DNA of 64,000 nucleotides from Peptoniphilaceae bacterium (GCA_902363535.1 CABJAE010000006.1:53523-117522), one strand, 5' to 3'. Positions 18,487 to 26,774 are shown, numbered from the stretch's first letter. Made by a program: numbers and translations. The notes: a model not told the origin generated them from the letters alone.

Positions 18487-18642
18487 ATGGGAACCATTAT
18501 TGTACTGGCTGTCGTCTGCTTGGCTATCTTCGGCGCTGTCCGCTCCATGCGCAAGTCCCATGAAGAAGGCGGATGCTGCGGCTGCTCCCAATGTGGGACG
18601 GCAAGTTGTGATCATGAACACGATCACAGCCACAGCCACTAA
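18487..18642 (+). CDS. Small FeoB-associated Cys/His-rich membrane protein
   Basis: 51 residues: one N-terminal membrane helix (about 3-18), then a Cys cluster GGCCGCSQC (28-36), C41, and a His/Asp tail DHEHDHSHSH. Position directly after feoB and this layout match the FeoB-associated Cys-rich membrane proteins (PF12669 type). The Cys and His residues could bind Fe2+ at the pore exit or sense iron; that is inference. Ribosome binding site AAGGAGA, 4-5 nt from the ATG. It closes the cassette before a terminator. Confidence 0.8.
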   Translation: MGTIIVLAVVCLAIFGAVRSMRKSHEEGGCCGCSQCGTASCDHEHDHSHSH

Positions 18643-18655
18643 TAGTAAATGATAA

Positions 18656-18682
18656 AGAGGATGCTTCGGCATCCTTTTTTCT
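18656..18682 (+). terminator. Terminator of the feo cassette
   Basis: A 7-bp stem (18658-18664 with 18669-18675), UUCG loop and six T. Confidence 0.92.
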
Positions 18683-18766
18683 TCCCTTTACACTGCAAAA
18701 TTCAAACTGATTTACTATGATATGTGAAAAATCGTCGGAAAAGATTGTATTTTTTTCAATTAGGCC

Positions 18767-18794
18767 TTGAAATCCTCTGTGATAATGATATAAT
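18767..18794 (+). promoter_or_regulatory. Promoter of the ferredoxin gene
   Basis: TTGAAA (18767-18772), 16-nt spacer, TATAAT (18789-18794). Confidence 0.75.
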
Positions 18795-18870
18795 GACTTC
18801 AGAAAGAAAACATAATGTGTTTAGGTATTAGCACGCTGCACATACCTGACAGAATCTAGGAGGTTTACTT

Positions 18871-19038
18871 ATGGCACATAAAATTACTGACGCATGCATC
18901 GCTTGTGGCGCTTGCAAACCCGAATGTCCCGTTGACTGCATCTCTGAAGGTGGCGTTTACTCCATCGACGAAAGTGCTTGCATCGACTGCGGTTCCTGCG
19001 CAGCTGTATGCCCCACCGGCGCTGCACAACCCGAATAA
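18871..19038 (+). CDS. 2[4Fe-4S] ferredoxin, clostridial type
   Basis: 55 residues with two CxxCxxCxxxCP motifs, CIACGACKPECP and CIDCGSCAAVCP, the hallmark of the small 8Fe ferredoxin of clostridia. It is a low-potential electron carrier for pyruvate:ferredoxin oxidoreductase, hydrogenase and similar enzymes. It is monocistronic with a strong promoter, AGGAGG site and terminator, which fits a highly expressed gene. Confidence 0.96.
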   Translation: MAHKITDACIACGACKPECPVDCISEGGVYSIDESACIDCGSCAAVCPTGAAQPE

Positions 19039-19050
19039 AAATCGGATCTA

Positions 19051-19084
19051 AAAAAAGACGTTCTCCGCAAGGACGTCTTTTTTT
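19051..19084 (+). terminator. Terminator of the ferredoxin gene
   Basis: The stem 19057-19063 with 19071-19077 is extended by A and T runs on both sides. Confidence 0.9.
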
Positions 19085-19122
19085 ATGGGAAAATTAGTTA
19101 ACTACCTTTTTTTCCACAGCTG

Positions 19123-19131
19123 TGATATACT
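19123..19131 (+). promoter_or_regulatory. Extended -10 promoter of the serS leader
   Basis: TGaTATACT (TG at 19123-19124, TATACT at 19126-19131); no good -35. The start site would be about 7 nt downstream, just before the T-box leader. Confidence 0.5.
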
Positions 19132-19141
19132 ACCATCAACG

Positions 19142-19325
19142 ATATAGGGCGACGATAAGGAGCAGTAGAAGATGTAACCCGAAAGAGAGCCTGCGGTTGG
19201 TGTGAGCAGGCGGGAGCAATCTTTGAATCCGCCTTTGAGCCCGGCAATGAAGTGAACCGGAAACGGTTAATTTGGGTGGCAACGCGGGTCCGTCTCGTCC
19301 CATAGGGGATGAGGCGGCTTTTTTA
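19142..19325 (+). promoter_or_regulatory. T-box riboswitch, tRNA(Ser)-responsive, upstream of serS
   Basis: Several T-box elements are present: an AGTAGA segment in stem I (about 19164), a GAA-TCC specifier loop with TCC (a serine codon) at 19228-19230, and the conserved T-box GGGTGGCAACGCGG at 19274-19287. A 12-bp terminator stem (19290-19301 with 19306-19317) and a T run follow. UGGC in the T-box bulge complements the GCCA end of tRNA(Ser), which has discriminator G, so the specifier and the bulge agree. Uncharged tRNA should favour antitermination and SerRS synthesis. Confidence 0.93.
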
Positions 19326-19337
19326 ATGGAGGTAATT

Positions 19338-20627
19338 ATGTTAGACATTCGTATGATTCGTGAAAACCCCGACTTGGTAAAAGAAAATATTAAAAAGAAA
19401 TTCCAAGAAGACAAACTTCCCCTCGTCGACGAAGTCCTCGAGCTGGATGTAGCCAATCGGGCAGCCAAAACCGAAGGCGATGAGCTGCGCGCCAAGCGCA
19501 ACGCCCTGTCGAAATCCATCGGCGGCCTGATGAAAGACGGAAAAAAAGACGAAGCGGAAAAAGTAAAGGCCGAAGTCAAGGCCATTAACGATCGCATCGA
19601 AGAATTGGAACTGGAAGAAGGCAAAAAATCCGAGCGCATTCGGGAAATCATGCTGGTCATTCCTCAAATCATCGACGACACCGTGCCCATCGGCAAAGAC
19701 GACACGGAAAATGTGGAATTGGAACGCTTCGGCGAACCGGTGGTCCCCGATTACGAAGTGCCCTACCACGTGGACATTATGGAATCCGTGTCGGGAATCG
19801 ACTTGGACAGCTCGAGAAAAACCTCGGGCAGCGGCTTCTACTATCTGCGCGGCGACATCGCCCGCCTGCACTCCGCCATTTTATCCTACGCCCGGGACTT
19901 TATGATCGACAAAGGCTATATCTACCACATTCCGCCCTTTATGATTCGCGGCGACGTGGTCAGCGGCGTCATGAGCTTCGCTGAAATGGAAAACATGATG
20001 TACAAAATCGAAGGGGAAGATTTGTACCTTATCGGCACCAGCGAACACTCCATGATCGGCAAGTACATCGACTCCATTACGGAAGAAGCCACCTTGCCTC
20101 ATAAGCTCACCAGCTATTCCCCCTGCTTCAGAAAAGAAGTGGGCGCCCACGGCATCGAAGAGCGGGGCGTCTATCGGATTCACCAATTCGAAAAGCAAGA
20201 AATGATCATCATCTGCAAGCCCGAAGACAGCAAAGATTTCTACAACGAACTCTGGCAAAACACCGTGGAATTTTTCCGCACCATGGACATTCCCGTGCGT
20301 ACCCTGGAATGCTGCTCCGGCGACTTGGCCGATCTCAAGGTCAAGAGCTGCGACGTGGAAGCCTGGTCGCCCCGTCAACAAAAATACTTCGAAGTGGGCA
20401 GCTGCTCCAATTTAGGCGACGCCCAAGCCCGCCGCTTAAACATCCGCATCCGCGGCGAAGACGGCAAGCTCTACCTGGCCCATACCTTGAACAACACCGT
20501 GGTCGCACCGCCGAGAATGCTCATCGCCTTCTTGGAAAACCACTACCAAGAAGACGGATCCATCTTTATTCCGGAAGTGCTCCGTCCCTACATGGGCTTC
20601 AAGGAAAAAATCGAAAAGATCGACTAA
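19338..20627 (+). CDS. serS: Seryl-tRNA synthetase (archaeal-like sequence type)
   Basis: 429 residues. An N-terminal coiled-coil tRNA-binding arm (about 30-105) is followed by a class II catalytic core: SPCFRKEVGAHGIEERGVYR (motif 2) and NNTVVAPPRMLIAFLENH (motif 3). The core contains LECCSGDLADLKVKSCDVE and SPRQQKYFEVGSCSNL, which I associate with archaeal and haloarchaeal SerRS; the Bacillus-type enzyme reads CTGD...YDLEVWLPS in this place. It charges tRNA(Ser) with serine. The ATG at 19338 follows GGAGG; an upstream in-frame extension would run into the T-box terminator. Followed by a terminator. Confidence 0.93.
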   Translation: MLDIRMIRENPDLVKENIKKKFQEDKLPLVDEVLELDVANRAAKTEGDELRAKRNALSKSIGGLMKDGKKDEAEKVKAEVKAINDRIEELELEEGKKSERIREIMLVIPQIIDDTVPIGKDDTENVELERFGEPVVPDYEVPYHVDIMESVSGIDLDSSRKTSGSGFYYLRGDIARLHSAILSYARDFMIDKGYIYHIPPFMIRGDVVSGVMSFAEMENMMYKIEGEDLYLIGTSEHSMIGKYIDSITEEATLPHKLTSYSPCFRKEVGAHGIEERGVYRIHQFEKQEMIIICKPEDSKDFYNELWQNTVEFFRTMDIPVRTLECCSGDLADLKVKSCDVEAWSPRQQKYFEVGSCSNLGDAQARRLNIRIRGEDGKLYLAHTLNNTVVAPPRMLIAFLENHYQEDGSIFIPEVLRPYMGFKEKIEKID

Positions 20628-20671
20628 TTAAATACTGCAGGGAAGGAGAAGCGCTCCTTTCTCGTTGCGAA

Positions 20672-20699
20672 AAGGCCCCGTTGATTCGGGGTCTTTTTT
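20672..20699 (+). terminator. Terminator of serS
   Basis: The stem CCCCG (20676-20680) with CGGGG (20687-20691), plus flanking pairs, is followed by six T. A second small hairpin (20644-20658) precedes it. Confidence 0.85.
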
Positions 20700-20746
20700 A
20701 GTGGGAACGAATTTGTCGGGAAAAAATCTTTTTCTAAAGCCTTTAA

Positions 20747-20775
20747 TTGTTTAAAAAGAAAGTAAATGATACAAT
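20747..20775 (+). promoter_or_regulatory. Promoter of the CAP-domain protein gene
   Basis: TTGTTT (20747-20752), 17-nt spacer, TACAAT (20770-20775). Confidence 0.6.
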
Positions 20776-20819
20776 TAAATCATAGAAATACATAAAATTT
20801 TACACCAAGGAGGTACGTA

Positions 20820-22043
20820 ATGAGAAGACGGACATTTAAAACAGTTGTCGTTGCGTTTCTGCTTTTGGCGTTGTTGATCCCCACAACCGTTGCGGCAAAT
20901 GGAACCGGCAGTTTGCCGCCGGATGCCGGAGTAAGCAAGGTTACCATCAAAATCAACGGCAAAGTTCAACAAATTCCGAAAGAAATGGGCAGAGCCTATA
21001 TTAACAAACGGACGAGCAGAACCATGGTGCCCATTCGCTTTGTAGCGGAAAATCTGGGCAACAAAGTCGAATTTGTCGAAAGACAGGCCGACCATCCAAA
21101 GGGGGCTGTCCTCATTAAATCGGATTCAAAGACGATCTACTTTGCCATCGGATCGGATCAATACGAGATCTACGGCGACAAAACCCAAAGAGGCGTATTG
21201 GACACGCCGACGGTGCTTGCCGGCAATCGCACGTACGTGCCCCTGCGTTTCGTATCCGAGGCCCTGGGCTACAAGGTCGATTGGGTAAATCGCGAAGTAT
21301 TGATTCAAAAAGACCCTTCGAAGACGCCGGAAGGGAACAAAGGGCGGAATTCCGACAGAGGCAATAAAGGAAATGACTATGGACGAGGCGGCTCACAAGA
21401 AAAGCCGGTTAAACCCCAACCGCGGACCGTCGATTCCGCCACCGACGACAGCCTTGCCCATTATTACACCGTGGCTTATGCAAATTACAGAAAAAGCTTA
21501 GGCCTTGGCGAAGTGGCTCGGACACAGGAGTTGGATCGTATCGCTCAGAAGCGTGCAGATGAAGAAATCCAACAACTGGCCACAGACGGCACCTTCGACC
21601 ATAAATCCCCGGCGAATCTGCTTCGCGAAAATTACCTCGGCGAAAATTTAATCGGCTGGACCTACGCTTCCGACAAGCCGATTCGGGATGCCTTCACAAT
21701 CTGGAAAAAATCCCCGGGCCATGATAGAAATATGAGGTCGCCCAGTGCCGTCGTTTATGGTTATGCATATAAGGTGGCAATAGTCGATGGTAAGCCTTGT
21801 GGCATTGCGTGCTTTGTATTTTCCAGTTTCGATCGATTTAGTAAACCTAAAGATCCCTTTAACACCGATGGTCCTACCGACACCGGCAATCCATTCAATA
21901 ACGGTGGCTCTTCTAAACCCGACGGTGACTCTGTAACGACTGAGAAGGACAAGAAACCTGAAAAGAAGCCGGAGAAGAAACCGATCGAGTGGAAGATTGA
22001 AGCACATGTAAGTGATAAAATTCAAATTGTAGGAGGCAATTAA
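20820..22043 (+). CDS. Secreted stalk-domain plus CAP/SCP-domain protein
   Basis: 407 residues. A signal peptide (1-25, TVAA) precedes a copper-amine-oxidase-N-like stalk domain (about 38-165: SRTMVPIRFVAENLG and NRTYVPLRFVSEALG), a Gly/Lys/Asn linker and a CAP/SCP domain (about 205-340). The CAP domain shows the family signatures GENLIGW, IWKKSPGHDRNM and a cysteine-bearing strand. A Pro/Lys tail follows. Bacterial CAP proteins (YkwD type) are secreted; their activity is poorly defined. Good AAGGAGG site, own promoter and terminator. It is convergent with another stalk-domain gene. Confidence 0.85.
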   Translation: MRRRTFKTVVVAFLLLALLIPTTVAANGTGSLPPDAGVSKVTIKINGKVQQIPKEMGRAYINKRTSRTMVPIRFVAENLGNKVEFVERQADHPKGAVLIKSDSKTIYFAIGSDQYEIYGDKTQRGVLDTPTVLAGNRTYVPLRFVSEALGYKVDWVNREVLIQKDPSKTPEGNKGRNSDRGNKGNDYGRGGSQEKPVKPQPRTVDSATDDSLAHYYTVAYANYRKSLGLGEVARTQELDRIAQKRADEEIQQLATDGTFDHKSPANLLRENYLGENLIGWTYASDKPIRDAFTIWKKSPGHDRNMRSPSAVVYGYAYKVAIVDGKPCGIACFVFSSFDRFSKPKDPFNTDGPTDTGNPFNNGGSSKPDGDSVTTEKDKKPEKKPEKKPIEWKIEAHVSDKIQIVGGN

Positions 22044-22105
22044 GTAGCTGACAAGGCGAATTAACAAACAATTGTATTGTAAAAGATCATTTCCAATCTA
22101 CTGAC

Positions 22106-22138
22106 AAACCTCGGATAGAATCCGGGGTTTATCTTTTC
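22106..22138 (+). terminator. Terminator of the CAP-domain gene
   Basis: A 10-bp stem (22106-22115 with 22121-22130) followed by ATCTTTTC. Confidence 0.7.
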
Positions 22139-22244
22139 AATTCAAACCAACATGTTCATGAATCATTCGAAAAGATTTTCCTGCCTATTACTAAATATTA
22201 AGATACGGTTCTTTCTAAAGGACGCATAAAGGTAGTTCACATGC

Positions 22245-22283
22245 AAAAAAGGGAGAGGGAATCGGATGATTCTCTCTCCCTTT
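22245..22283 (-). terminator. Terminator of the minus-strand stalk-domain gene
   Basis: A 15-bp stem (22248-22262 with 22269-22283) followed on the minus strand by six T (A run 22245-22250 on plus). Confidence 0.88.
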
Positions 22284-22324
22284 GTCGCGTCCGTTAAATC
22301 GCTGCGAAAAGTGATTCTTCCGCC

Positions 22325-23389
22325 CTAGCCTTGAGAGGCGGCTTCCACGATGTTTTTGTCCACATTCATGTAGAAATTGCACATGCCTATGGGCGTCATT
22401 TCTTTGTCGAAGATGCCCAGGCGGTTGTATTCTTCCGGTGTTTTGTTCAGGGGCATAATATAGTAGTGGTGGTTTTTAAATTGAATGGAGTTCACTTTTG
22501 CCGCCTCGTAGCCGTAGCGTTCGCCGCCGTCTAAAAGGGGTTTGTAAAAGAGTTTGTAGGTGGCTTCATTTTTGTCCGTTAAAAGGATTTCGCCTTCCGA
22601 TTCTTTCAGGTCGGCGTGGAGGACGTCGGCCAGATGGCGAAGGGAGAGGTAGTCGCGGCCGTCGATCTTCTTCGAAGCTGCACCTCGGGCCTTTCCATCC
22701 ATTGGCTTAAAGTCGATGCCGTCGCATGTAAAGTATTCGCCGTAGTTCCAAATTTCCACGCCGTTTACGGGATCGTGAAGCACGGGGATTTGTTCCTCGT
22801 AGTCGTTAGGTTTATTCGAGTAGTTCCACCCCATGGCCTTGGCGAAATCGGCGGCGGGAATCATGGTTTGGCCGTTCACGGATTTGGTCTTGACGGTGAC
22901 GCTGCGGTCTCTGAAGCGGAGGGTCATTTCCCCGGGATTCTTCATCGGGCTGTAGCCTTCGCCGATGACGACGGTGCGATTGGCATCGTCCCAGTCAACT
23001 TTTTCGCCGAAGTTTTCGGAAATAAAGCGCAGGGGCACGAGGGTGCGATTTTCGACGATGCGCGGCGGCACATCCAGGGTGACGGTCTGCGTCGCGCCGG
23101 CCCGGGAAACGGTGGCCGCATCGCTCCCCACTTTCAGATCCAGGGCGCGGTCATCTTGCGTGATGCGAATGCTTCGATCGGCGTCGTTCCACGCCACATC
23201 GTAACCCAAAGCTTCGCTGATCAGGCGCAGGGGGACCAGGGTGCGGTTCTCCACGATGCGCGGGGCCACGTCGCCTTCGACATAGCTTCCCCGAATGAAG
23301 AGTCGGACCGGGACTTGGCCAAAACCTTCGGTGGGAATGGCGAGCATTACGGCGAGCAGAAAGAGCCACGCCATGCGGGTTTTTTTCAC
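22325..23389 (-). CDS. Secreted protein with tandem stalk (copper-amine-oxidase-N-like) domains
   Basis: 354 residues. A signal peptide (1-25, EGFG) leads into a clear stalk domain pair, with two copies of PRIVENRTLVPLR about 70 residues apart (within residues 42-140). A further degenerate copy may lie at about 155-270 (NGQTMIPAADFAKAMGW; DGRDYLSLRHLADVLHADL). The C-terminal 80 residues are unassigned. GTG start at 23389 preceded by AAAGGATGATG. It is minus strand, convergent with the CAP gene and divergent from the Mn-riboswitch gene; an AT-rich stretch upstream (23410-23450) carries TATAAT-like boxes on the minus strand. Confidence 0.78.
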   Translation of the reverse strand: MKKTRMAWLFLLAVMLAIPTEGFGQVPVRLFIRGSYVEGDVAPRIVENRTLVPLRLISEALGYDVAWNDADRSIRITQDDRALDLKVGSDAATVSRAGATQTVTLDVPPRIVENRTLVPLRFISENFGEKVDWDDANRTVVIGEGYSPMKNPGEMTLRFRDRSVTVKTKSVNGQTMIPAADFAKAMGWNYSNKPNDYEEQIPVLHDPVNGVEIWNYGEYFTCDGIDFKPMDGKARGAASKKIDGRDYLSLRHLADVLHADLKESEGEILLTDKNEATYKLFYKPLLDGGERYGYEAAKVNSIQFKNHHYYIMPLNKTPEEYNRLGIFDKEMTPIGMCNFYMNVDKNIVEAASQG

Positions 23390-23531
23390 GAGTCATCATC
23401 CTTTCGGTGTAACTGTTATATTTTATCTTATGTATATTATATTATGTCGAGAAGGGAAAAGCCACGAAAAAACGGAGCCCGCGAAAAGAGGAGAAACGGC
23501 CTTCGCGCCCACTTTATTTCAACGATTTTCA

Positions 23532-23561
23532 TTGACCGAAGCCCTTTCGATTTGGTATACT
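23532..23561 (+). promoter_or_regulatory. Promoter of the riboswitch-ATPase transcript
   Basis: TTGACC (23532-23537), 18-nt spacer, TATACT (23556-23561). The predicted start falls at the 5' base of the aptamer. Confidence 0.7.
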
Positions 23562-23565
23562 ACTC

Positions 23566-23677
23566 TTCGAAACAAAGGGGAGTAACTATTATTCTTGGTC
23601 GTCAATCCGGCGTATGCCCGGCCAAGGATCCTACACAGGCTGTGAGACTTTTGTCCGTGGGACAGGAGTCTTTTTTT
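23566..23677 (+). promoter_or_regulatory. yybP-ykoY-type manganese riboswitch
   Basis: The conserved elements of this class are in order: AAAGGGGAGTAAC at 23574-23586, a CCGG...CCGG central helix region, and the GTGAGACTT closing segment at 23642-23650. Right after comes a 12-bp terminator hairpin (23645-23656 with 23660-23671) with a T run to 23677. The terminator's 5' arm overlaps the aptamer's 3' side, so Mn2+ binding should free the antiterminated state and turn the ATPase on. Confidence 0.85.
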
Positions 23678-23693
23678 ATAAGAGGAGGTTTTT

Positions 23694-26414
23694 ATGGATT
23701 GGTACAAAATGAGTGCCCGAGAGGTTCTCGACGAACTGTCGGCCGACGACAAGAAGGGGCTCGCCCCGGAAGATGCCGAAAAGCGTCTGGACAAATACGG
23801 GACCAATGAATTGCAGGAAGAGGAAGGCAAGTCTTTCGCTAAAAAACTGGCGGAACAATTCCTCGATCCCATGATCATCATACTTTTAATCGCCGCGATT
23901 ATCTCCGGCGCCGTGGGCGAAATGGTGGACTCCGTCATTATTCTCGCCATCGTCATCGTGAACGCCGTGTTGAGCATCGTACAGGAAGGCAAGGCGGAAG
24001 AAGCCATTGCCGCCTTAAAGAAAATGAGCTCTCCCACGGTGAAGGTGATCCGCGGCGGGCGCCCCGTGGAAATCGACTCCGTGCGCGTCGTGCCCGGAGA
24101 TTTGGTCGTATTGGAAACCGGCGACATCGTGCCGGCGGACATGCGCCTGATTGAAAGCACCAATTTAAAAATCGACGAATCCTCCCTCACCGGGGAGTCC
24201 GTCTCCGTTGAAAAAGATGCCACGGTCACCTTGGAAGAAGATGCGGGCATCGGCGATAGAGAAAACTACGCCTACTCCGCCTCCATCGTCACCTACGGAC
24301 GGGGCAAGGGCATCGTCACCGCCACGGGAGAAGACACGGAGATCGGTAAAATCGCCACCACCCTCTCCACCATGGAAGAGGAACAGACGCCCCTGCAAAA
24401 GAAGCTGGCGGGCCTCTCCAAGACCTTGGGGATTTTGGTCGTCGCCGTCTGTGCCGTGGTCTTTATCGTGGGCAAACTTTACGGCCACGACACCCTGCGC
24501 ATGTTTATGACCTCGGTTTCCTTGGCCGTCGCCGCCATCCCCGAAGGCTTACCCGCCATCGTCACCATCGTCCTTTCCATGGGCATGGGCAATATGGCCA
24601 AGCGCCACGCCATTGTGAAGCGGCTTCTGGCTGTGGAAACCTTGGGGACCACCACCTACATTTGCTCGGACAAGACGGGCACGCTGACTCAAAACGAAAT
24701 GACCGTCACGAAAGTTTATTTGGACGGAAAAGTCATGGACGTTTCCGGCACGGGCTACGCGCCGGAAGGGGAACTGTCCTATGAGGGTGCCAAGCTCTCT
24801 GTGGACGATGTCAAGGGATTAAAAACCCTCTCTTCCATCGCCACCTTAACCAACGATGCGGACTTAATCGAAGAAAACGGAACGTACAGCATTTTAGGCG
24901 ACCCCACGGAAGGCGCCCTCATTACCCTGGCGGGCAAGCTCGGCGTGAAGGAAGAAGCCCTGGAAGAAGAATTTCCCCGTATCGGTGAAATTCCCTTCGA
25001 TTCCGATCGGAAGATGATGTCCACCTTCCACGAAAACTTTTTCGACAACAAAGTGTCGTCCTTTACCAAGGGCGCGCCGGATGTGGTCTTGAAAAACTGC
25101 AAGTATCTGTTTAAAGACGGAGAGATCGTGGAGCTCACCGATGCCGACCGAAAGGCGATCTTGGAGCAAAACAACGCCTTTGCCCAAGAAGCCCTGCGCG
25201 TATTGGCCTTTGCCTTTAGAAACTACGACGCCATGCCCGCGGATCCCTCCACGGAAGAAAACGAAAAAGACATGGTCTTCGTGGGCCTCACCGGCATGAT
25301 CGATCCGGCGCGACCGGAAGTGAAGGCCGCCATTAAAGAATGCCGAAACGCCGGCATCGTTCCCGTGATGATTACCGGCGACTACCTCCTTACCGCCAAA
25401 GCCATTGCCGAAGAGCTGGGCATTTTGCGTGAAGGAGATAAGGCCATGATGGGGGAAGAGCTCAACGACAAGACCCCGGAAGAAATTCGCGAAATCGTCA
25501 AGACCACCCGCGTCTTTGCCCGCGTATCCCCTGAAAACAAGGTACAAATCGTAACGGCCCTGAAAGAAAACGGCGAAATCGCCGCAATGACCGGCGACGG
25601 CGTCAACGACGCCCCGGCCATTAAAAAAGCCGACATCGGCATCGCCATGGGCATTACCGGCACCGACGTGGCGAAAAATACGGCAGATGTCATCTTAACC
25701 GACGACAACTTCGCCACCATCGTCAACGCCGTAGAGGAAGGACGAATTATCTACGCCAATATTAAAAAATTCGTCACCTTTCTCTTAAGCTGCAACATCG
25801 GCGAAGTCCTCGTGGTCTTCCTCTCCATCATCATGAATCTGCCCACACCCTTCTTGCCCATTCAGCTTCTGTGGCTCAACTTAGTCACCGACTCCTTCCC
25901 GGCACTGGCCCTCGGGGTGGAAAAAGGCGAAGAAGAAACCATGTACGAACCGCCGCGAGATCCCAAAGAACCGATTTTGGACAGAAACATCACCATCACC
26001 ATCATCATCCAGTCCCTCGCCATTACGGCGGCGACCCTTGGCGTGTACTGCTACGCCCTCACCACTCACGGCATGGACGGCGACGGCCTCGTCTATTCAT
26101 GGACCATGGCCTTCTCCACCTTGGTCTTCAGCGAACTGTTCCGCTCCTTCTCCTCGAGAAGCATCGACGACACCCTCTTTAAAATGGGCTTCTTCACGAA
26201 CAAGCGCCTGAACCAAGCCGTGCTGTTTTCCCTGGCGCTGGTCCTCGTGGTCCTCTACATTCCCTTCCTGGAAAATCTGTTCCACATGACGGACCTGAAC
26301 ATGGTCGACTGGGCCATCGTTCTCGTCTGTGCCCTGATCCCCTTGGTCATCGGCGAAATCCAAAAAATGATTCGCTTCAAACAAACCCACATTGTGGATG
26401 TGGAAGACAAATAA
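23694..26414 (+). CDS. P-type cation ATPase, probable Mn2+ (Ca2+/Mn2+-type) exporter
   Basis: 906 residues. N-terminal cation-ATPase domain, LTGES actuator motif, phosphorylation site SDKTGTLT (Asp326), GDGVNDAPA hinge and about ten membrane helices. The M4 PEGLPAIVT and M6 NLVTDSFPALALG motifs belong to the SERCA/PMR1 group of Ca2+/Mn2+ pumps. By sequence alone it would be called calcium-transporting; the Mn riboswitch in its leader argues that manganese export is the physiological role. Start at 23694 after AGGAGG. Single gene, followed by a terminator. Confidence 0.9.
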   Translation: MDWYKMSAREVLDELSADDKKGLAPEDAEKRLDKYGTNELQEEEGKSFAKKLAEQFLDPMIIILLIAAIISGAVGEMVDSVIILAIVIVNAVLSIVQEGKAEEAIAALKKMSSPTVKVIRGGRPVEIDSVRVVPGDLVVLETGDIVPADMRLIESTNLKIDESSLTGESVSVEKDATVTLEEDAGIGDRENYAYSASIVTYGRGKGIVTATGEDTEIGKIATTLSTMEEEQTPLQKKLAGLSKTLGILVVAVCAVVFIVGKLYGHDTLRMFMTSVSLAVAAIPEGLPAIVTIVLSMGMGNMAKRHAIVKRLLAVETLGTTTYICSDKTGTLTQNEMTVTKVYLDGKVMDVSGTGYAPEGELSYEGAKLSVDDVKGLKTLSSIATLTNDADLIEENGTYSILGDPTEGALITLAGKLGVKEEALEEEFPRIGEIPFDSDRKMMSTFHENFFDNKVSSFTKGAPDVVLKNCKYLFKDGEIVELTDADRKAILEQNNAFAQEALRVLAFAFRNYDAMPADPSTEENEKDMVFVGLTGMIDPARPEVKAAIKECRNAGIVPVMITGDYLLTAKAIAEELGILREGDKAMMGEELNDKTPEEIREIVKTTRVFARVSPENKVQIVTALKENGEIAAMTGDGVNDAPAIKKADIGIAMGITGTDVAKNTADVILTDDNFATIVNAVEEGRIIYANIKKFVTFLLSCNIGEVLVVFLSIIMNLPTPFLPIQLLWLNLVTDSFPALALGVEKGEEETMYEPPRDPKEPILDRNITITIIIQSLAITAATLGVYCYALTTHGMDGDGLVYSWTMAFSTLVFSELFRSFSSRSIDDTLFKMGFFTNKRLNQAVLFSLALVLVVLYIPFLENLFHMTDLNMVDWAIVLVCALIPLVIGEIQKMIRFKQTHIVDVEDK

Positions 26415-26415
26415 G

Positions 26416-26439
26416 AAAGCCGCCTTCGGGCGGTTTTTT
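26416..26439 (+). terminator. Terminator of the P-type ATPase, left copy of a 24-bp repeat
   Basis: CCGCC-UUCG-GGCGG hairpin with six T. The same 24 bases occur at 32655-32678. Confidence 0.9.
26416..26439. repeat. 24-bp direct repeat, left copy (island boundary)
   Basis: Identical in all 24 bases and in the same orientation as 32655-32678. Between the copies lies the AT-rich island with hsdM', tetR, ABC genes, mptD' and the R-subunit-like tail. Confidence 0.75.
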
Positions 26440-26774
26440 AATGCTTATCTCCCGAACTCAAAACCTTCTTTCATCCTACAAAGATAGAGTTATAAAATTT
26501 GGTATAATACTGTCGAAGGACTGTACATAGTAGATGCATTACCTGAGATGGATGATGTCTTTCCAATGATAAATTATGGAAAAAATAAAATATGAAGAAA
26601 GAATAAACCGGGCCTACAAAATGCCATAAATATAACTCTACATGTCATGACAAAGCAGGATGGGATGAGAGTATAGGCATAGAAGTACCGGGCAAAATTT
26701 GTAGGTAGTTTAAATGTGATGTACTGGAGATTTTGGAATATCAGTGCTGGATAATTAATTAAAGGAGATGTGAA
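26440..26774. other. AT-rich non-coding or degenerate stretch upstream of truncated hsdM
   Basis: 335 nt without an intact gene. An extended -10 (TGgTATAAT, TATAAT at 26503-26508) could start the hsdM transcript. A short open run (26530-26595) reads VDALPEMDDVFPMINYGKNK, which looks protein-like but is too short to identify and is followed by stops. Composition already differs from the core genome. Confidence 0.5.

Noticed and set aside
18487..18642. Naming the small gene after feoB feoC
   Set aside because: FeoC is a winged-helix protein; this one is a membrane Cys/His protein of the FeoB-associated class.
22616..23809. A 397-codon plus-strand open frame
   Set aside because: It is antisense to the stalk-domain gene (22325-23389), has low-complexity composition and runs across the Mn riboswitch; it has no domain and no ribosome binding site.
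23519..25726. Long minus-strand open frames over the P-type ATPase
   Set aside because: They are shadows of a strongly coding plus strand; Ser/Ala-rich with no motif.
26530..26595. Short open run reading VDALPEMDDVFPMINYGKNK
   Set aside because: Protein-like but only 21 codons, no start with ribosome binding site, no family; reported only as part of the degenerate stretch.
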